From contig JAZDKU010000015.1 in assembly GCA_043802745.1 (NCBI GenBank), positions 3,491 through 67,490 of the forward strand: a stretch of DNA of 64,000 bases, read 5' to 3'. Position 1 is the stretch's first letter, and each line of letters begins with the position of its first letter. Position numbers and translations under genes: made by a program. The notes under the pieces are model-generated. The model saw only the letters and a program-made list of their open reading frames with translations. It had not been told where the DNA came from and searched no databases. The stretch comes from STD1-80 sp043802745 (GTDB taxonomy: Bacteria > Patescibacteriota > Minisyncoccia > Minisyncoccales > CG1-02-41-26). Shown here piece after piece: positions 32,620 to 40,199 of this stretch.

Positions 32620-33369
32620 TTACGAATTTTCAATTTTCAAATATCGCCATTTGCCGAATTGGTCCTTGTTAAAATTATATTTCTGGTACCCAAATTTCTT
32701 TAAAAGTTTTTCAATCTCTTTTTTTTGATTATAGCCAAATTCTAAATAAATAACACCTTCTGGGGCTAAATAATTTTTAGCTTGGCTTAAAAACTTTTTT
32801 ATAAAAAATAAACCTCTATCTTTTGCGAATAAGGCCTGCTTTGGTTCAAAATTCAAAACCGACTTCTGCACTTTACTCTTCTCGCCAAGCCCAATATACG
32901 GAGGATTAGCTAAAATTACATCATATTTGCTGCTGAAGTTTGACTTCAGCAGCCCTTCAAAGACATTGGATTTTATAACACGGTACCTTTTTTTATCAAT
33001 TCCATTCAGTTTTAAATTAAACCGAATTTGCTTTAAACAATTATCATCAATATCCGCAAAATCGCAATGGCTATTAGGAGCATTCTTTAAAACCGCAATC
33101 CCACAACACCCAGAACCCGCGAATATATCTAAATATTTACACCGGTCTGACCGGTGTAAACTTATCGCTTCGCCAACCCAGTACTCTGTCTCATCTCTTG
33201 GGATAAGTGGCTTGTAGCGCAAATCAATTTTACAAGCCAAAAAATTCTTGTGGCTAATCACATAATCCACTGGTTCACCTTTTTCCAACCGAGTTATATC
33301 CTTTTTCGCCTTATCCGTCAACCGCCCCCCATATTTCTCATTTAACAGCCAAACCACCTCTTGTTTCAT
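32620..33369 (-). CDS. prmC: Peptide chain release factor N5-glutamine methyltransferase PrmC
   Basis: Methylates the Gln of the GGQ motif in release factors. 249 aa. Motif I YLDIFAGSGCCGIAVLKN, catalytic NPPY in DVILANPPYIGLGEKSK, and the usual substrate-loop Pro-Arg-x-x-T-E in LIPRDETEYWVGEAI are seen. Two 25-bp perfect palindromes lie in frame: 33136-33160 (SLHRSDRCK, just before motif I) and 32929-32953 (LLKSNFSSK, just before NPPY). Both are in loops. The C-terminal residues KIENS come from an AATTTTC repeat. It overlaps the TrmB-type gene by 4 bp. Confidence 0.93.
   Translation of the reverse strand: MKQEVVWLLNEKYGGRLTDKAKKDITRLEKGEPVDYVISHKNFLACKIDLRYKPLIPRDETEYWVGEAISLHRSDRCKYLDIFAGSGCCGIAVLKNAPNSHCDFADIDDNCLKQIRFNLKLNGIDKKRYRVIKSNVFEGLLKSNFSSKYDVILANPPYIGLGEKSKVQKSVLNFEPKQALFAKDRGLFFIKKFLSQAKNYLAPEGVIYLEFGYNQKKEIEKLLKKFGYQKYNFNKDQFGKWRYLKIENS
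32929..32953. repeat. 25-bp perfect palindrome in prmC (11-3-11), copy 1
   Basis: Arms GCTGCTGAAGT and ACTTCAGCAGC with loop TTG, in frame upstream of the NPPY motif. Confidence 0.8.
33136..33160. repeat. 25-bp perfect palindrome in prmC (11-3-11), copy 2
   Basis: Arms TTTACACCGGT and ACCGGTGTAAA with loop CTG, in frame directly before the SAM-binding motif I. Same 11-3-11 build as copy 1 but a different arm sequence. Confidence 0.8.
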
Positions 33370-34103
33370 AGTTTTTTAGATATAAACCAAAACCATTTTT
33401 TGAAGCTTTCGGATAAATCCTTATCTTTCAAAATAAAAATAGTAGCATCATCTTTCATTTTTGCCAATGTAACTCCCGAAAACATAACCGTATAACTGCC
33501 AAATATTAATAGGGCAGAATTAGTAGAACACTCCTTCGGAAAAAACTTATGTGGCAAAGAATAATATTTCAAAATATCTTGCCCCTTGCTCCTCACTTCA
33601 ATATCAAAAATACAATGGAATTTAATGCCCTTTATTTTCGCTTCCTTAAAAAATTGCTCGCTAAACAGCCTGATTCGCTGGTCAAACCATATTAATTTTC
33701 CACCGATGAAGTAAACATCTTCACCCAACCTTAAAATTTCCCTCATATAATTTTTTAACCCATTGATACCCCTGTAAATATACGCTCCCTGGCCCTCTTT
33801 TCTAGACTGATATTTTTCTTTCAATGTCGGCAAAATATTTAATAATTTTACCTCTTTTTCTTTCATAATCTCAACAAGCCTGTCGGGATTTATCGGACAG
33901 TAAACGCTTTCCTTATCGCTTAGTATAGAAAAAACAAAGCCCTTTTCGTTAAGGCGTTTAATTGCGTCGTAAACATTTCGCCTATGAATGCTAGTTTTAT
34001 TGGTTATTGCGCTTACCCCAGCCTCTCCCAACTCCAAAAGAGCCTCGTATATCTTTGCTTCGTTTGATGACAAACCAAATTCTTGTAAAATTTTTGTAAC
34101 CAT
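33366..34103 (-). CDS. TrmB-type HTH transcriptional regulator
   Basis: 245 aa. The N-terminal winged helix (LQEFGLSSNEAKIYEALLELGEAGVSAITNKTSIHRRNVYDAIKRLNEKGFV) is of the TrmB family, mostly archaeal sugar-sensing regulators. The C-terminal part (from about residue 100: GAYIYRGINGLKNYMREIL...DVYFIGGK) matches the regulatory domain type that in some members resembles a phospholipase D fold; the ligand is unknown. It is first in the operon with prmC, M16 and the permease and has its own promoter. A GGTAGCTACC palindrome directly upstream of the -35 could be an operator for autoregulation. Confidence 0.88.
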   Translation of the reverse strand: MVTKILQEFGLSSNEAKIYEALLELGEAGVSAITNKTSIHRRNVYDAIKRLNEKGFVFSILSDKESVYCPINPDRLVEIMKEKEVKLLNILPTLKEKYQSRKEGQGAYIYRGINGLKNYMREILRLGEDVYFIGGKLIWFDQRIRLFSEQFFKEAKIKGIKFHCIFDIEVRSKGQDILKYYSLPHKFFPKECSTNSALLIFGSYTVMFSGVTLAKMKDDATIFILKDKDLSESFKKWFWFISKKL

Positions 34104-34126
34104 AAATAAATTTTTAATTCAAGCAA

Positions 34127-34165
34127 AGCATACACCCTTACCCAAAAACCGTCAAGGTAGCTACC
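34127..34165 (-). promoter_or_regulatory. Promoter and putative operator of the TrmB-type gene
   Basis: Minus strand -35 TTGACG (34150-34155), 17-bp spacer, -10 TATGCT (34127-34132). A perfect 10-bp palindrome GGTAGCTACC (34156-34165) abuts the -35 box and could bind the regulator; that part is inference. Confidence 0.65.
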
Positions 34166-34269
34166 GTCACCACAGGGCTTTCTTGACTACTCTAAAAACC
34201 GAAGCGTAAGCTTGGAGTTGATACAGATGTTTAAAAACTAAATTTCTAAAACACAATGGAGGTAAAAAA

Positions 34270-35403
34270 ATGAATAACCCTTTATCAGTAAAAATTGAGA
34301 ACAGGATATTTGTGACCGACTCATCGGAATCGAACGACGAAAAGTATGAGAAACCATTACTAAAGCTTTTTGAAGATATTAATACAGATATTTGCGAGGG
34401 GTCACATCTTTTACGACTAGATCCAGAGAACGCGGATAATCAATCTATTTATAAAGCCTATGGGATAGACATTGATTATCTGCAAACTAAAACCCACGAG
34501 TTTGAAAAGTGGGTTTTTAATGCTGTTTTTTGCTCCATAGTTGCCAGTTCAAGTGGAAAAAAAGCCAAAAATAACATCAGCAACCCACAAAAAATGCTGA
34601 CTATGGAATTGATTAAGACAGACCTTCCAAGATTAGACAATAATCAGTTCATAATGTTAGGCTACCAACAAAGCCAAAAAATACCAAAAGAGCTAATAAC
34701 CGATTTACAACAGCAGTATAAAAACGCTGTTAACCATATGGTAAGAATGTGGATGATGTGGCTAGAAAAGCTAGTGGAAGCAAAGCACATCGGATTAACT
34801 CAATGGCCACACAAAGATTCAGCCTCTTGCCTTTTTTATTTTTTCCGTAAATCTCAAGGGGAAAAAACCAGTGAAGTAGAGAAAAAAACTACTCTCAAAT
34901 CAGTAGTCAAGGAAGAAGTTTCAAAGACTATAAATACTACTTCCATAATTAATGAAAGGCATGTACATCATCTGGTTGAGGCAAAAATCTCAAGCTTGTC
35001 GGATTACCAGAAAATACCGAGATTTGTAAGATTTTTTTTGAATTCTACCCCAAAGTGGATCAAAAAATACCTTATGGTTATAGATGGAGTGGCAACAATG
35101 GAAGAAATAGACAAAATTGAGAACATAGGCGAAATCTCTGAAGTTGTTGTCAACCGCAAAAGGTCTCTGTTTCTGCCCGACCCTGCCGTTACATTTGGCC
35201 CTTTCGTATTGACAGCTTGGAATTCAAAAGATTTTAAGGAAGAGCCACACGATCCATTTCCTATCCACTTTGTCAATGTCAAGCTACGAAAAAGATTGGT
35301 GTATTTCCTTACATTACCACTCTCTTTTATCTTTTTAGCGTTAACTATTTTATCACTTGTATACCCAGCAATACCCCAATGGATAATTGAGTTATTCCGC
35401 TAA
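34270..35403 (+). CDS. Tail-anchored protein of unknown function
   Basis: 377 aa, not recognised. Mostly soluble and helical, with one strong membrane span at the C-terminus (about 343-370, LVYFLTLPLSFIFLALTILSLVYPAIPQWII). Without a signal peptide the body would face the cytoplasm. Notable segments are a Lys/Glu-rich middle (RKSQGEKTSEVEKKTTLKSVVKEEVSK) and KYLMVIDGVATMEEIDKIENIGEISEVVVNRKR. GGAGGT (34258-34263) is a strong SD 6 nt before the ATG, unusual in this window. It is monocistronic, divergent from the TrmB-type gene, with its own terminator, much like the 29005 gene. Confidence 0.65.
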   Translation: MNNPLSVKIENRIFVTDSSESNDEKYEKPLLKLFEDINTDICEGSHLLRLDPENADNQSIYKAYGIDIDYLQTKTHEFEKWVFNAVFCSIVASSSGKKAKNNISNPQKMLTMELIKTDLPRLDNNQFIMLGYQQSQKIPKELITDLQQQYKNAVNHMVRMWMMWLEKLVEAKHIGLTQWPHKDSASCLFYFFRKSQGEKTSEVEKKTTLKSVVKEEVSKTINTTSIINERHVHHLVEAKISSLSDYQKIPRFVRFFLNSTPKWIKKYLMVIDGVATMEEIDKIENIGEISEVVVNRKRSLFLPDPAVTFGPFVLTAWNSKDFKEEPHDPFPIHFVNVKLRKRLVYFLTLPLSFIFLALTILSLVYPAIPQWIIELFR

Positions 35404-35406
35404 TTT

Positions 35407-35450
35407 AAATTCCCGCAACTATTAGAACTATTAGTAGTTACGGGAATTTT
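35407..35450 (+). terminator. Intrinsic terminator after the 34270 gene
   Basis: AAATTCCCG (35407-35415) pairs with CGGGAATTT (35441-35449), with inner AACTA/TAGTT pairs, followed by TTCTATT. A short A-rich stretch without features continues to about 35530. Confidence 0.8.
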
Positions 35451-35532
35451 CTATTAGTAAAAGATAAAAATACTAGAACAAATTATTCAATTCTGAGACG
35501 GTCGTCGCAAAAGTGAATAAAATTAATACACA

Positions 35533-35572
35533 TTAAAATCAAAAATCCTCCCTCGATAATCTTAGGAGAATT
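35533..35572 (-). terminator. Intrinsic terminator of the ncRNA locus
   Basis: Minus strand AATTCTCC (35565-35572) pairs with GGAGGATT (35544-35551), one G-T, then TTTTGATTTT. It lies 6 nt after the 3' arm of the cloverleaf RNA. Confidence 0.7.
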
Positions 35573-35578
35573 CTTGAT

Positions 35579-35677
35579 GCGGAGGTCGGTGGAGTCGGAC
35601 CACATCCCGCAAAGCGGGACCAATCGGTTATCAATCGATGATCAGATCCGTCTGATTTCGGCCTCCCGCACCTCCGC
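35579..35677 (-). ncRNA. Cloverleaf-like structured RNA of unknown identity
   Basis: 99 nt bounded by a perfect 8-bp stem (GCGGAGGT/ACCTCCGC). Inside, on the minus strand, are a 6-bp stem with a 4-nt loop (ATCAGA-CGGA-TCTGAT), a 4-bp stem with loop ATTGATAAC, a 6-bp stem TCCCGC-TTT-GCGGGA, and GTGG-TCCGACT-CCAC, whose loop fits the T-loop pattern T-N-C-R-A-N-Y. This recalls a type II tRNA or tRNA-Sec (8-bp acceptor, 6-bp D-stem). However, a 13-nt unpaired stretch follows the 5' acceptor strand and the anticodon stem has only four pairs, so I do not call it a tRNA. It lies between a strong promoter and a terminator on the minus strand. Confidence 0.55.
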
Positions 35678-35694
35678 AATTTAATTTTATATTT

Positions 35695-35776
35695 TTTAAA
35701 AACAAAAGCAACATCTTCATTTCTGCAGATGTTGCTTTTGGTTCCGTTAACGGGTATGTGACATCGATTGATAACC
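35695..35776 (-). ncRNA. Putative small RNA with its own promoter and terminator
   Basis: Transcription from the promoter at 35783-35810 would start near 35776. The 5' end GGTTATCAATCGATG is followed by the palindrome CCGTTAACGG, then a perfect 13-bp hairpin (AAAAGCAACATCT, 35704-35716 with 35727-35739) and the T-run TTTTGTTTTT on the minus strand, an intrinsic terminator. That gives an RNA of about 80 nt. Its first 15 nt are perfectly complementary to 15 nt (35626-35640 region) of the cloverleaf RNA just downstream. Read-through would give one RNA of about 240 nt holding both parts. Confidence 0.6.
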
Positions 35777-35782
35777 ATTTAC

Positions 35783-35810
35783 ATTATAGCAAAAATATCA
35801 ATTGTGTCAA
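35783..35810 (-). promoter_or_regulatory. Consensus sigma70 promoter of the ncRNA locus
   Basis: Minus strand -35 TTGACA (35805-35810) and -10 TATAAT (35783-35788), both perfect, with a 16-bp spacer. The -35 overlaps the rlmE stop codon. It is the best-matching promoter in the window and no convincing protein gene follows it. Confidence 0.85.
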
Positions 35811-36412
35811 GATTTTCGCTGTGGAGAAAAGCCTTTGGCGATGAGGTAAAATTCTTTGCTACCGCGCCGGACGGCTTGGGGGCGGTATCTTTTGACCATT
35901 TGAAAATGTTTTTTTACTTCTTTAACAAAATTATCAGTACCCGGCCCCTCAAAAATCTTGCAAACAAAATTGCCATTTTTCGCTAAAACTTTTATAGCAA
36001 TCTCCAAAGCTCTTTGGGTTAGCTCCAAACAATTAGCCACATCTAATTCTAAAAGCCCAGTAGTGTTTGGAGCCATATCCGAAACCACTGCATTATATTT
36101 ATCCTTTAAAAAATCGCTATCAAAAAAATCTTCAGCTAAAACATCTTTTTTAATAAAAATAGTATTGTTTAATGGCTTGGTGTTTAAATCTAAAATATCT
36201 ACAGCCACCAGCCTGCCAGTCATTGAAATTTTATTACCAATATACAAAAGCCAAGAACCCGGAGCCGCTCCCAAATCTAAAACAAAAAAGCCTTTTTGTA
36301 AAAGCTTAAACTTTTCATCTACCTCTTTTAGCTTGTATACCGAACGAGCTGGATAACCCTCTTCCCTAGCTTTTTGCGTTAAAAAATCTTTTTTGCTAAA
36401 TTCTCTTTTCAT
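35807..36412 (-). CDS. rlmE: 23S rRNA (uridine-2'-O)-methyltransferase RlmE
   Basis: 201-aa FtsJ/RrmJ-type enzyme that methylates U2552 in the A-loop of 23S rRNA late in 50S assembly. Motifs are the N-terminal Lys of the K-D-K-E tetrad in DFLTQKAREEGYPARSVYKLKEVDEKFKLL, SAM motif FVLDLGAAPGSWLLYIG, the Asp in VVSDMAPNTTG, and the last Lys/Glu in NFVCKIFEGPG and KEFYLIAKGF. It lies 3 bp downstream of glyS. The ncRNA promoter begins at its stop codon. Confidence 0.95.
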   Translation of the reverse strand: MKREFSKKDFLTQKAREEGYPARSVYKLKEVDEKFKLLQKGFFVLDLGAAPGSWLLYIGNKISMTGRLVAVDILDLNTKPLNNTIFIKKDVLAEDFFDSDFLKDKYNAVVSDMAPNTTGLLELDVANCLELTQRALEIAIKVLAKNGNFVCKIFEGPGTDNFVKEVKKHFQMVKRYRPQAVRRGSKEFYLIAKGFSPQRKS

Positions 36413-36415
36413 CTA

Positions 36416-37792
36416 TTACTTTAATTTATCTTGCAAGATATTTTTTATCTCGCTAATTTTTATTCTTTCTTGTTTCATGGTATCTCTATCGCGCAAAGTT
36501 ACAGTGTCATCTGCGAGAGTATCAAAATCAATTGTTAGGCAAAATGGCGTTCCCACCTCATCTTGCCTTCTATATCTTTTGCCAATGTTTCCCGAATCAT
36601 CAAATTCAACCATAAAATCTTTTTTCAATTCATTAAAAATAATTTTGGCTTTTTCAACCAATTCTGGCTTATTGGCTAATAACGGAAAAATGGCAGCTTT
36701 AATAGGCGCTAACTTAGCTGGAAATTTTAAAACTGTTCGAATTTCTCCGGCCTCTGTTTGCTCTTCATTATAAACTTCGGTTAAAACAGCTAGCATTGTT
36801 CGGCCCACCCCAACAGAGGACTCAATAATATGGGGCACATATTTTTCTTTAGTTTTTGGGTCAGTATAATCCAATATTACACCAGAAAATTTGCTATGCT
36901 GGGATAAATCATAATCGCTTCTAGCGTGAATGCCTTCTAATTCTTTAAAGCCGAATGGAAAATTATACTCAATATCATAAGCCTCTTTAGCGTAAAAAAC
37001 TAGATTTTCGTGCTTGTGCCATTTTAAATTTTTCTCGCTAATGCCAAGATTTAAATAATACTGCCACCTAACCTGCCTTAATTTTTCATACTCCTCCATC
37101 TCGCCTTTTGGTGAGCAAAAATACTGCATTTCCATTTGTTCAAACTCGCGAGTGCGAAAAATAAACTGGCGGGCAGTTATTTCATTACGAAAAGCCTTGC
37201 CAATTTGGGCAATGCCAAAAGGAATTTGCACTCTGGCTGAATCTAAAACGTTTAAATAGTTAACATAAATTCCCTGGCAAGTTTCACCTCGCAAATAAAC
37301 GGGTTCGCGAGTCCAGTCATCGGTAAAATTTCCCAAATTAGCTTTAACCAACAAATTAAACTTTCTAACTTTTGTCCAGTCGATCTTTTGGCAGTTCGGG
37401 CATTTTATTTTGGCTTTGTGCTCGTCAAATAGTTTGTTAATTTCTTCTTCTGTCATTTTCTCATCAGCAAAAACATCAATACTTTCAAGCAAGTGGTCCA
37501 CCCTCAAACGGCTGTGGCACTTTTTACATTCAGTTAACGGGTCAGCAAACCCGCCCACATGGCCAGAGGCTTCCCAAATTTTTGGATGCATAAAAATAGC
37601 AGAGTCAAGCCCAACAATATCCTCTCTTTCTTGAACCATGGCTTTCCACCATTCTTTCTTTATATTATTGGCTAGCTCAACACCATACGGCCCTAAGTCA
37701 TAAATAGCTGAAAATCCTCCGTAAATTTCCGAGCTAGCAAAAATAAAACCCCGCCTCTTGCACAAAGATATAATATTTTGCATTAAATCCAT
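36416..37792 (-). CDS. glyS: Glycyl-tRNA synthetase, dimeric type
   Basis: Class II synthetase of the alpha2 (eukaryote/archaea/Gram-positive) type, 458 aa, not the alpha2beta2 form of E. coli. Diagnostic parts are the start MQNIISLCKRRGFIFASSEIYGGFSAIYDLGPYGVELANNIK, the Cys-rich insert CKKCHSRLRVDHLL..CPNCQK, motif 2 FRNEITARQFIFRTREFEQMEMQYF, and motif 3 VPHIIESSVGVGRTMLAVL. The C-terminal anticodon-binding domain (KLAPIKAAIFPLLANKPELVEKAK) is intact. Part of the long minus-strand cluster from argS to rlmE. Confidence 0.96.
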   Translation of the reverse strand: MDLMQNIISLCKRRGFIFASSEIYGGFSAIYDLGPYGVELANNIKKEWWKAMVQEREDIVGLDSAIFMHPKIWEASGHVGGFADPLTECKKCHSRLRVDHLLESIDVFADEKMTEEEINKLFDEHKAKIKCPNCQKIDWTKVRKFNLLVKANLGNFTDDWTREPVYLRGETCQGIYVNYLNVLDSARVQIPFGIAQIGKAFRNEITARQFIFRTREFEQMEMQYFCSPKGEMEEYEKLRQVRWQYYLNLGISEKNLKWHKHENLVFYAKEAYDIEYNFPFGFKELEGIHARSDYDLSQHSKFSGVILDYTDPKTKEKYVPHIIESSVGVGRTMLAVLTEVYNEEQTEAGEIRTVLKFPAKLAPIKAAIFPLLANKPELVEKAKIIFNELKKDFMVEFDDSGNIGKRYRRQDEVGTPFCLTIDFDTLADDTVTLRDRDTMKQERIKISEIKNILQDKLK

Positions 37793-37796
37793 AGTT

Positions 37797-39446
37797 TTAT
37801 TTTACTATTCCGCTATCGCCATCAACTGAATCGTCGTGGGGCAAGGAAGTATCTTCTGCTTCTGATCTTTCTGCTATAGCATTGCCAGCAAAACTATCTT
37901 CAGCTGTTAACTGGGCTTCGCCAATTAGCAAAGCCACCGAGCCAACCTGTGAGCTATCGGGAACTAATTCGATTTGAAAAGCCAAAGTATAGGGAGAATC
38001 AAACCCTTGAAAAGCTCTTATGTCGCCTATTGACCAAACTACCTCTCGAGAAGCTGAGTCAAAAGTAAAAGAAGCTCCTTGTGGATTTGTTTGGCCGGTC
38101 AGCCTAACATTAGCTGGCAAAACTGCTTTTACTTTTGCGTTAGTCAAACCATTCCAATAATTTTTAATTTGCCAGAAAACAGTGTAGTCCGTGCTTGTGC
38201 CAACTTGCGGAGGAATTGGCCCTTTGGCGGTAAAAGCATCGTCTTGATACATAACTTTTTGACTAAAGTCTATTTTGCCTTGCAGTTTTGTTTCAAAAGC
38301 TTTTTCCACTCCGCTTAAAGAAACAGTGTTTCTCAAAATAGGGCTTTCAACCCTTCGGCTAAAAGAAGTGTCTTTTGTTTTTACCCAAAACTCTACTTTG
38401 CCCTCCTCGCTAGCATCTAAAAATCTTAAGCTTTGCACATCTTGCCAATCAAAGATAATCGAGTTGTCTCCTTGGCCAATGCTTCCGTTTTCTGTTTTTA
38501 AGCTATTAAGATCAAAAAAATCGCTGTTTAATTTTACTAAAAGAAATTTTTTCTCCAAAGCAGTTGCCCCAATATTTTTAAAATAAACTTCATAATGAAG
38601 CAAACTTCCAACCCTCATAGATCCGGCTTGGGAGCCATTAACCATTTGAGATATGAAAACAGACGGCTCGGAAATTTCTATAGACCCTGTCACTTCTTTT
38701 AAGGCCATGAAGCCCTTGTCTTTTATAATGCCAATTTGGGCTTTAAAAATTTTTCGCTCGCCTTGCGTTCCGTTCAACAATCCTTGAATGTTAACCCTGC
38801 CACCATTAGCTTGCGTTAGGGTGGGCAAAGACCACTCGGCCACATCCATGCCTTTTGGCTTAGCACTTTGAAAGGTAAAGCCCGAAGGATAAAACATCTT
38901 TAGCCTTAAATTTTCTAAAGGAAAGTTAATATTGGAAAAATAGTTAACTGTAAAACCCAAATCTCCCCCTTGCTCGGCCTTAACTGGCAAATCAAATTCT
39001 AAGGTTAAGGGCACAAAACTTATCTTAGTTGTTAGGTTGGTGTTTGACTCGTATCTTGATTTTAAATTTTTAGGGTTATAAAAAAGAGATGCTTTAGCCT
39101 GAAGTGTATCATTTTCTTTGCCAATAACTATGGCTTTAAACACTGCTGTTCGCTCTTCTCCGGGATAAATATCTTCTAGTTTTTTAGTAATTCTTTGTTC
39201 AGTATCTTCAATGGGGGAAGCATTGCCCGGATATTCAAAAATAAGCTCAGCTGACTCAAGCCTTACTTTGCCATTATTTTTAAATTTAACTGTGTAATCA
39301 ATTTCATCGCCAGCTTGAACTTGTTCTGGACCCAAAATTTCAAGCTTTAAAGCTTCTTTGGAATAGATGTTTCCTCGCCAATACCAAAAAGCAATGGCTG
39401 CCAAAAAAGCCATGGCTAAAAGAAAAAAGGTTAAGAATTTCCTCAT
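37797..39446 (-). CDS. Membrane-anchored protein with repeated Ig-like (DUF11-like) domains
   Basis: 549 aa. One N-terminal membrane helix (about 5-23), then several beta-sandwich modules of the kind LEILGPEQVQAGDEIDYTVKFKNNGKVRLESAELIFEYP (first at about 30-130) and LLHYEVYFKNIGATALEKKFLLVKLN (about 280). The modules share the conflict-of-bonds wording of CARDB/DUF11 domains, so the body should sit outside the cell as a rod, possibly for adhesion or envelope structure. The short acidic tail ends DDSVDGDSGIVK. Function unknown; it is embedded between glyS and recO with 4-29 bp gaps. Confidence 0.7.
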   Translation of the reverse strand: MRKFLTFFLLAMAFLAAIAFWYWRGNIYSKEALKLEILGPEQVQAGDEIDYTVKFKNNGKVRLESAELIFEYPGNASPIEDTEQRITKKLEDIYPGEERTAVFKAIVIGKENDTLQAKASLFYNPKNLKSRYESNTNLTTKISFVPLTLEFDLPVKAEQGGDLGFTVNYFSNINFPLENLRLKMFYPSGFTFQSAKPKGMDVAEWSLPTLTQANGGRVNIQGLLNGTQGERKIFKAQIGIIKDKGFMALKEVTGSIEISEPSVFISQMVNGSQAGSMRVGSLLHYEVYFKNIGATALEKKFLLVKLNSDFFDLNSLKTENGSIGQGDNSIIFDWQDVQSLRFLDASEEGKVEFWVKTKDTSFSRRVESPILRNTVSLSGVEKAFETKLQGKIDFSQKVMYQDDAFTAKGPIPPQVGTSTDYTVFWQIKNYWNGLTNAKVKAVLPANVRLTGQTNPQGASFTFDSASREVVWSIGDIRAFQGFDSPYTLAFQIELVPDSSQVGSVALLIGEAQLTAEDSFAGNAIAERSEAEDTSLPHDDSVDGDSGIVK

Positions 39447-39475
39447 ATTTTATAAAAATTATTTATGCTTCTATA

Positions 39476-40198
39476 TTACCCTTTTTCCACTAAAAAATCA
39501 AAGTATGCAGTAAAAGCCTGGTTTAGATTTTGCAAATCTTTTTCCAAAATATTTAATCTCTCTACTTTCTCAATTGGCTCTTTGATAAAAAATCTTATAA
39601 GCTTCACCGCCCCCACTGTGATTTCCTGAGCAGGAAAATCACAGCACTTCCCGCATATCACTCCTCCGTGCTCTGGTGATAAAAAAAATATCTCTGGCAA
39701 AAGTTTTTTAGCGCAAACAGGGCAAGTGTAGAGCTCAGGAGAATAACCTAAAATCGCCAATAGGTTCCAGGCAAAGTGGTAATAAATAATTTTCAATTTA
39801 CAATTTTCAATTTTCAAACAATTTTCAATTTTTTGAAATACTCCAAACAGTAAATTCCAAACGTTTTCATCGCTTTGTTCTTTTATTGTCAAGCGACACA
39901 TGATTTCAGAGATTTTAATTATCAAAGAAAGCGCTCCTGGATTTTTTCTTGTTTCTGAAAACTTGTCAGTTATAATGGCATCAGTTAGAGTTTTTTGTTT
40001 TTTGCCTTGGATAAATTCGAGTTCAATAAAATAAAAAACATCAATGCCTGCTCTTAATTTTGATGTTATTTTACGAATTGCCCTACCAACCACTTCTATC
40101 TTGCCAAAGTCCTGTGTGTATAAAATAAAAATCTGGTCTGCCTCCCCAGAATCTCTTTTAGATAAAACAATTCCTTTTGTTCGATAATGCTGATGCAT
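39476..40198 (-). CDS. recO: DNA repair protein RecO
   Basis: 240 aa; with RecF/RecR it loads RecA on gapped DNA. The N-terminal OB fold (HYRTKGIVLSKRDSGEADQIFILYTQDFGKIEVVGRAIRK) and a C-terminal zinc knuckle (CPVCAKKLLPEIFFLSPEHGGVICGKCC) fit well. In the helical domain an AATTTTC heptamer array (39793-39835) is read as NCLKIENCKLKII. It lies 1 bp downstream of the basic hypothetical protein. Confidence 0.93.
   Translation of the reverse strand: MHQHYRTKGIVLSKRDSGEADQIFILYTQDFGKIEVVGRAIRKITSKLRAGIDVFYFIELEFIQGKKQKTLTDAIITDKFSETRKNPGALSLIIKISEIMCRLTIKEQSDENVWNLLFGVFQKIENCLKIENCKLKIIYYHFAWNLLAILGYSPELYTCPVCAKKLLPEIFFLSPEHGGVICGKCCDFPAQEITVGAVKLIRFFIKEPIEKVERLNILEKDLQNLNQAFTAYFDFLVEKG
39793..39835. 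repeat. AATTTTC heptamer array inside recO
   Basis: Units AATTTTC and AATTTAC in tandem, with one 4-nt phase shift, encode CLKIENCKLKI. The same heptamers form the boundary between prmC and the M16 gene (32611-32641). Confidence 0.75.
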
Positions 40199-40199
40199 A

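Noticed and set aside
35579..35677. tRNA-Sec (selC) or tRNA-Ile(GAT)
   Set aside because: The 8-bp acceptor and 6-bp D-like arm suggested tRNA-Sec, and loop TTGATAA suggested Ile, but there is no UCA anticodon, 13 extra bases sit after the acceptor strand, and the anticodon stem has only four pairs.
35539..35778. A 79-codon open frame on the minus strand over the ncRNA locus
   Set aside because: It runs through two hairpins, a terminator and the cloverleaf and has no recognisable protein features; the RNA interpretation explains the DNA better.
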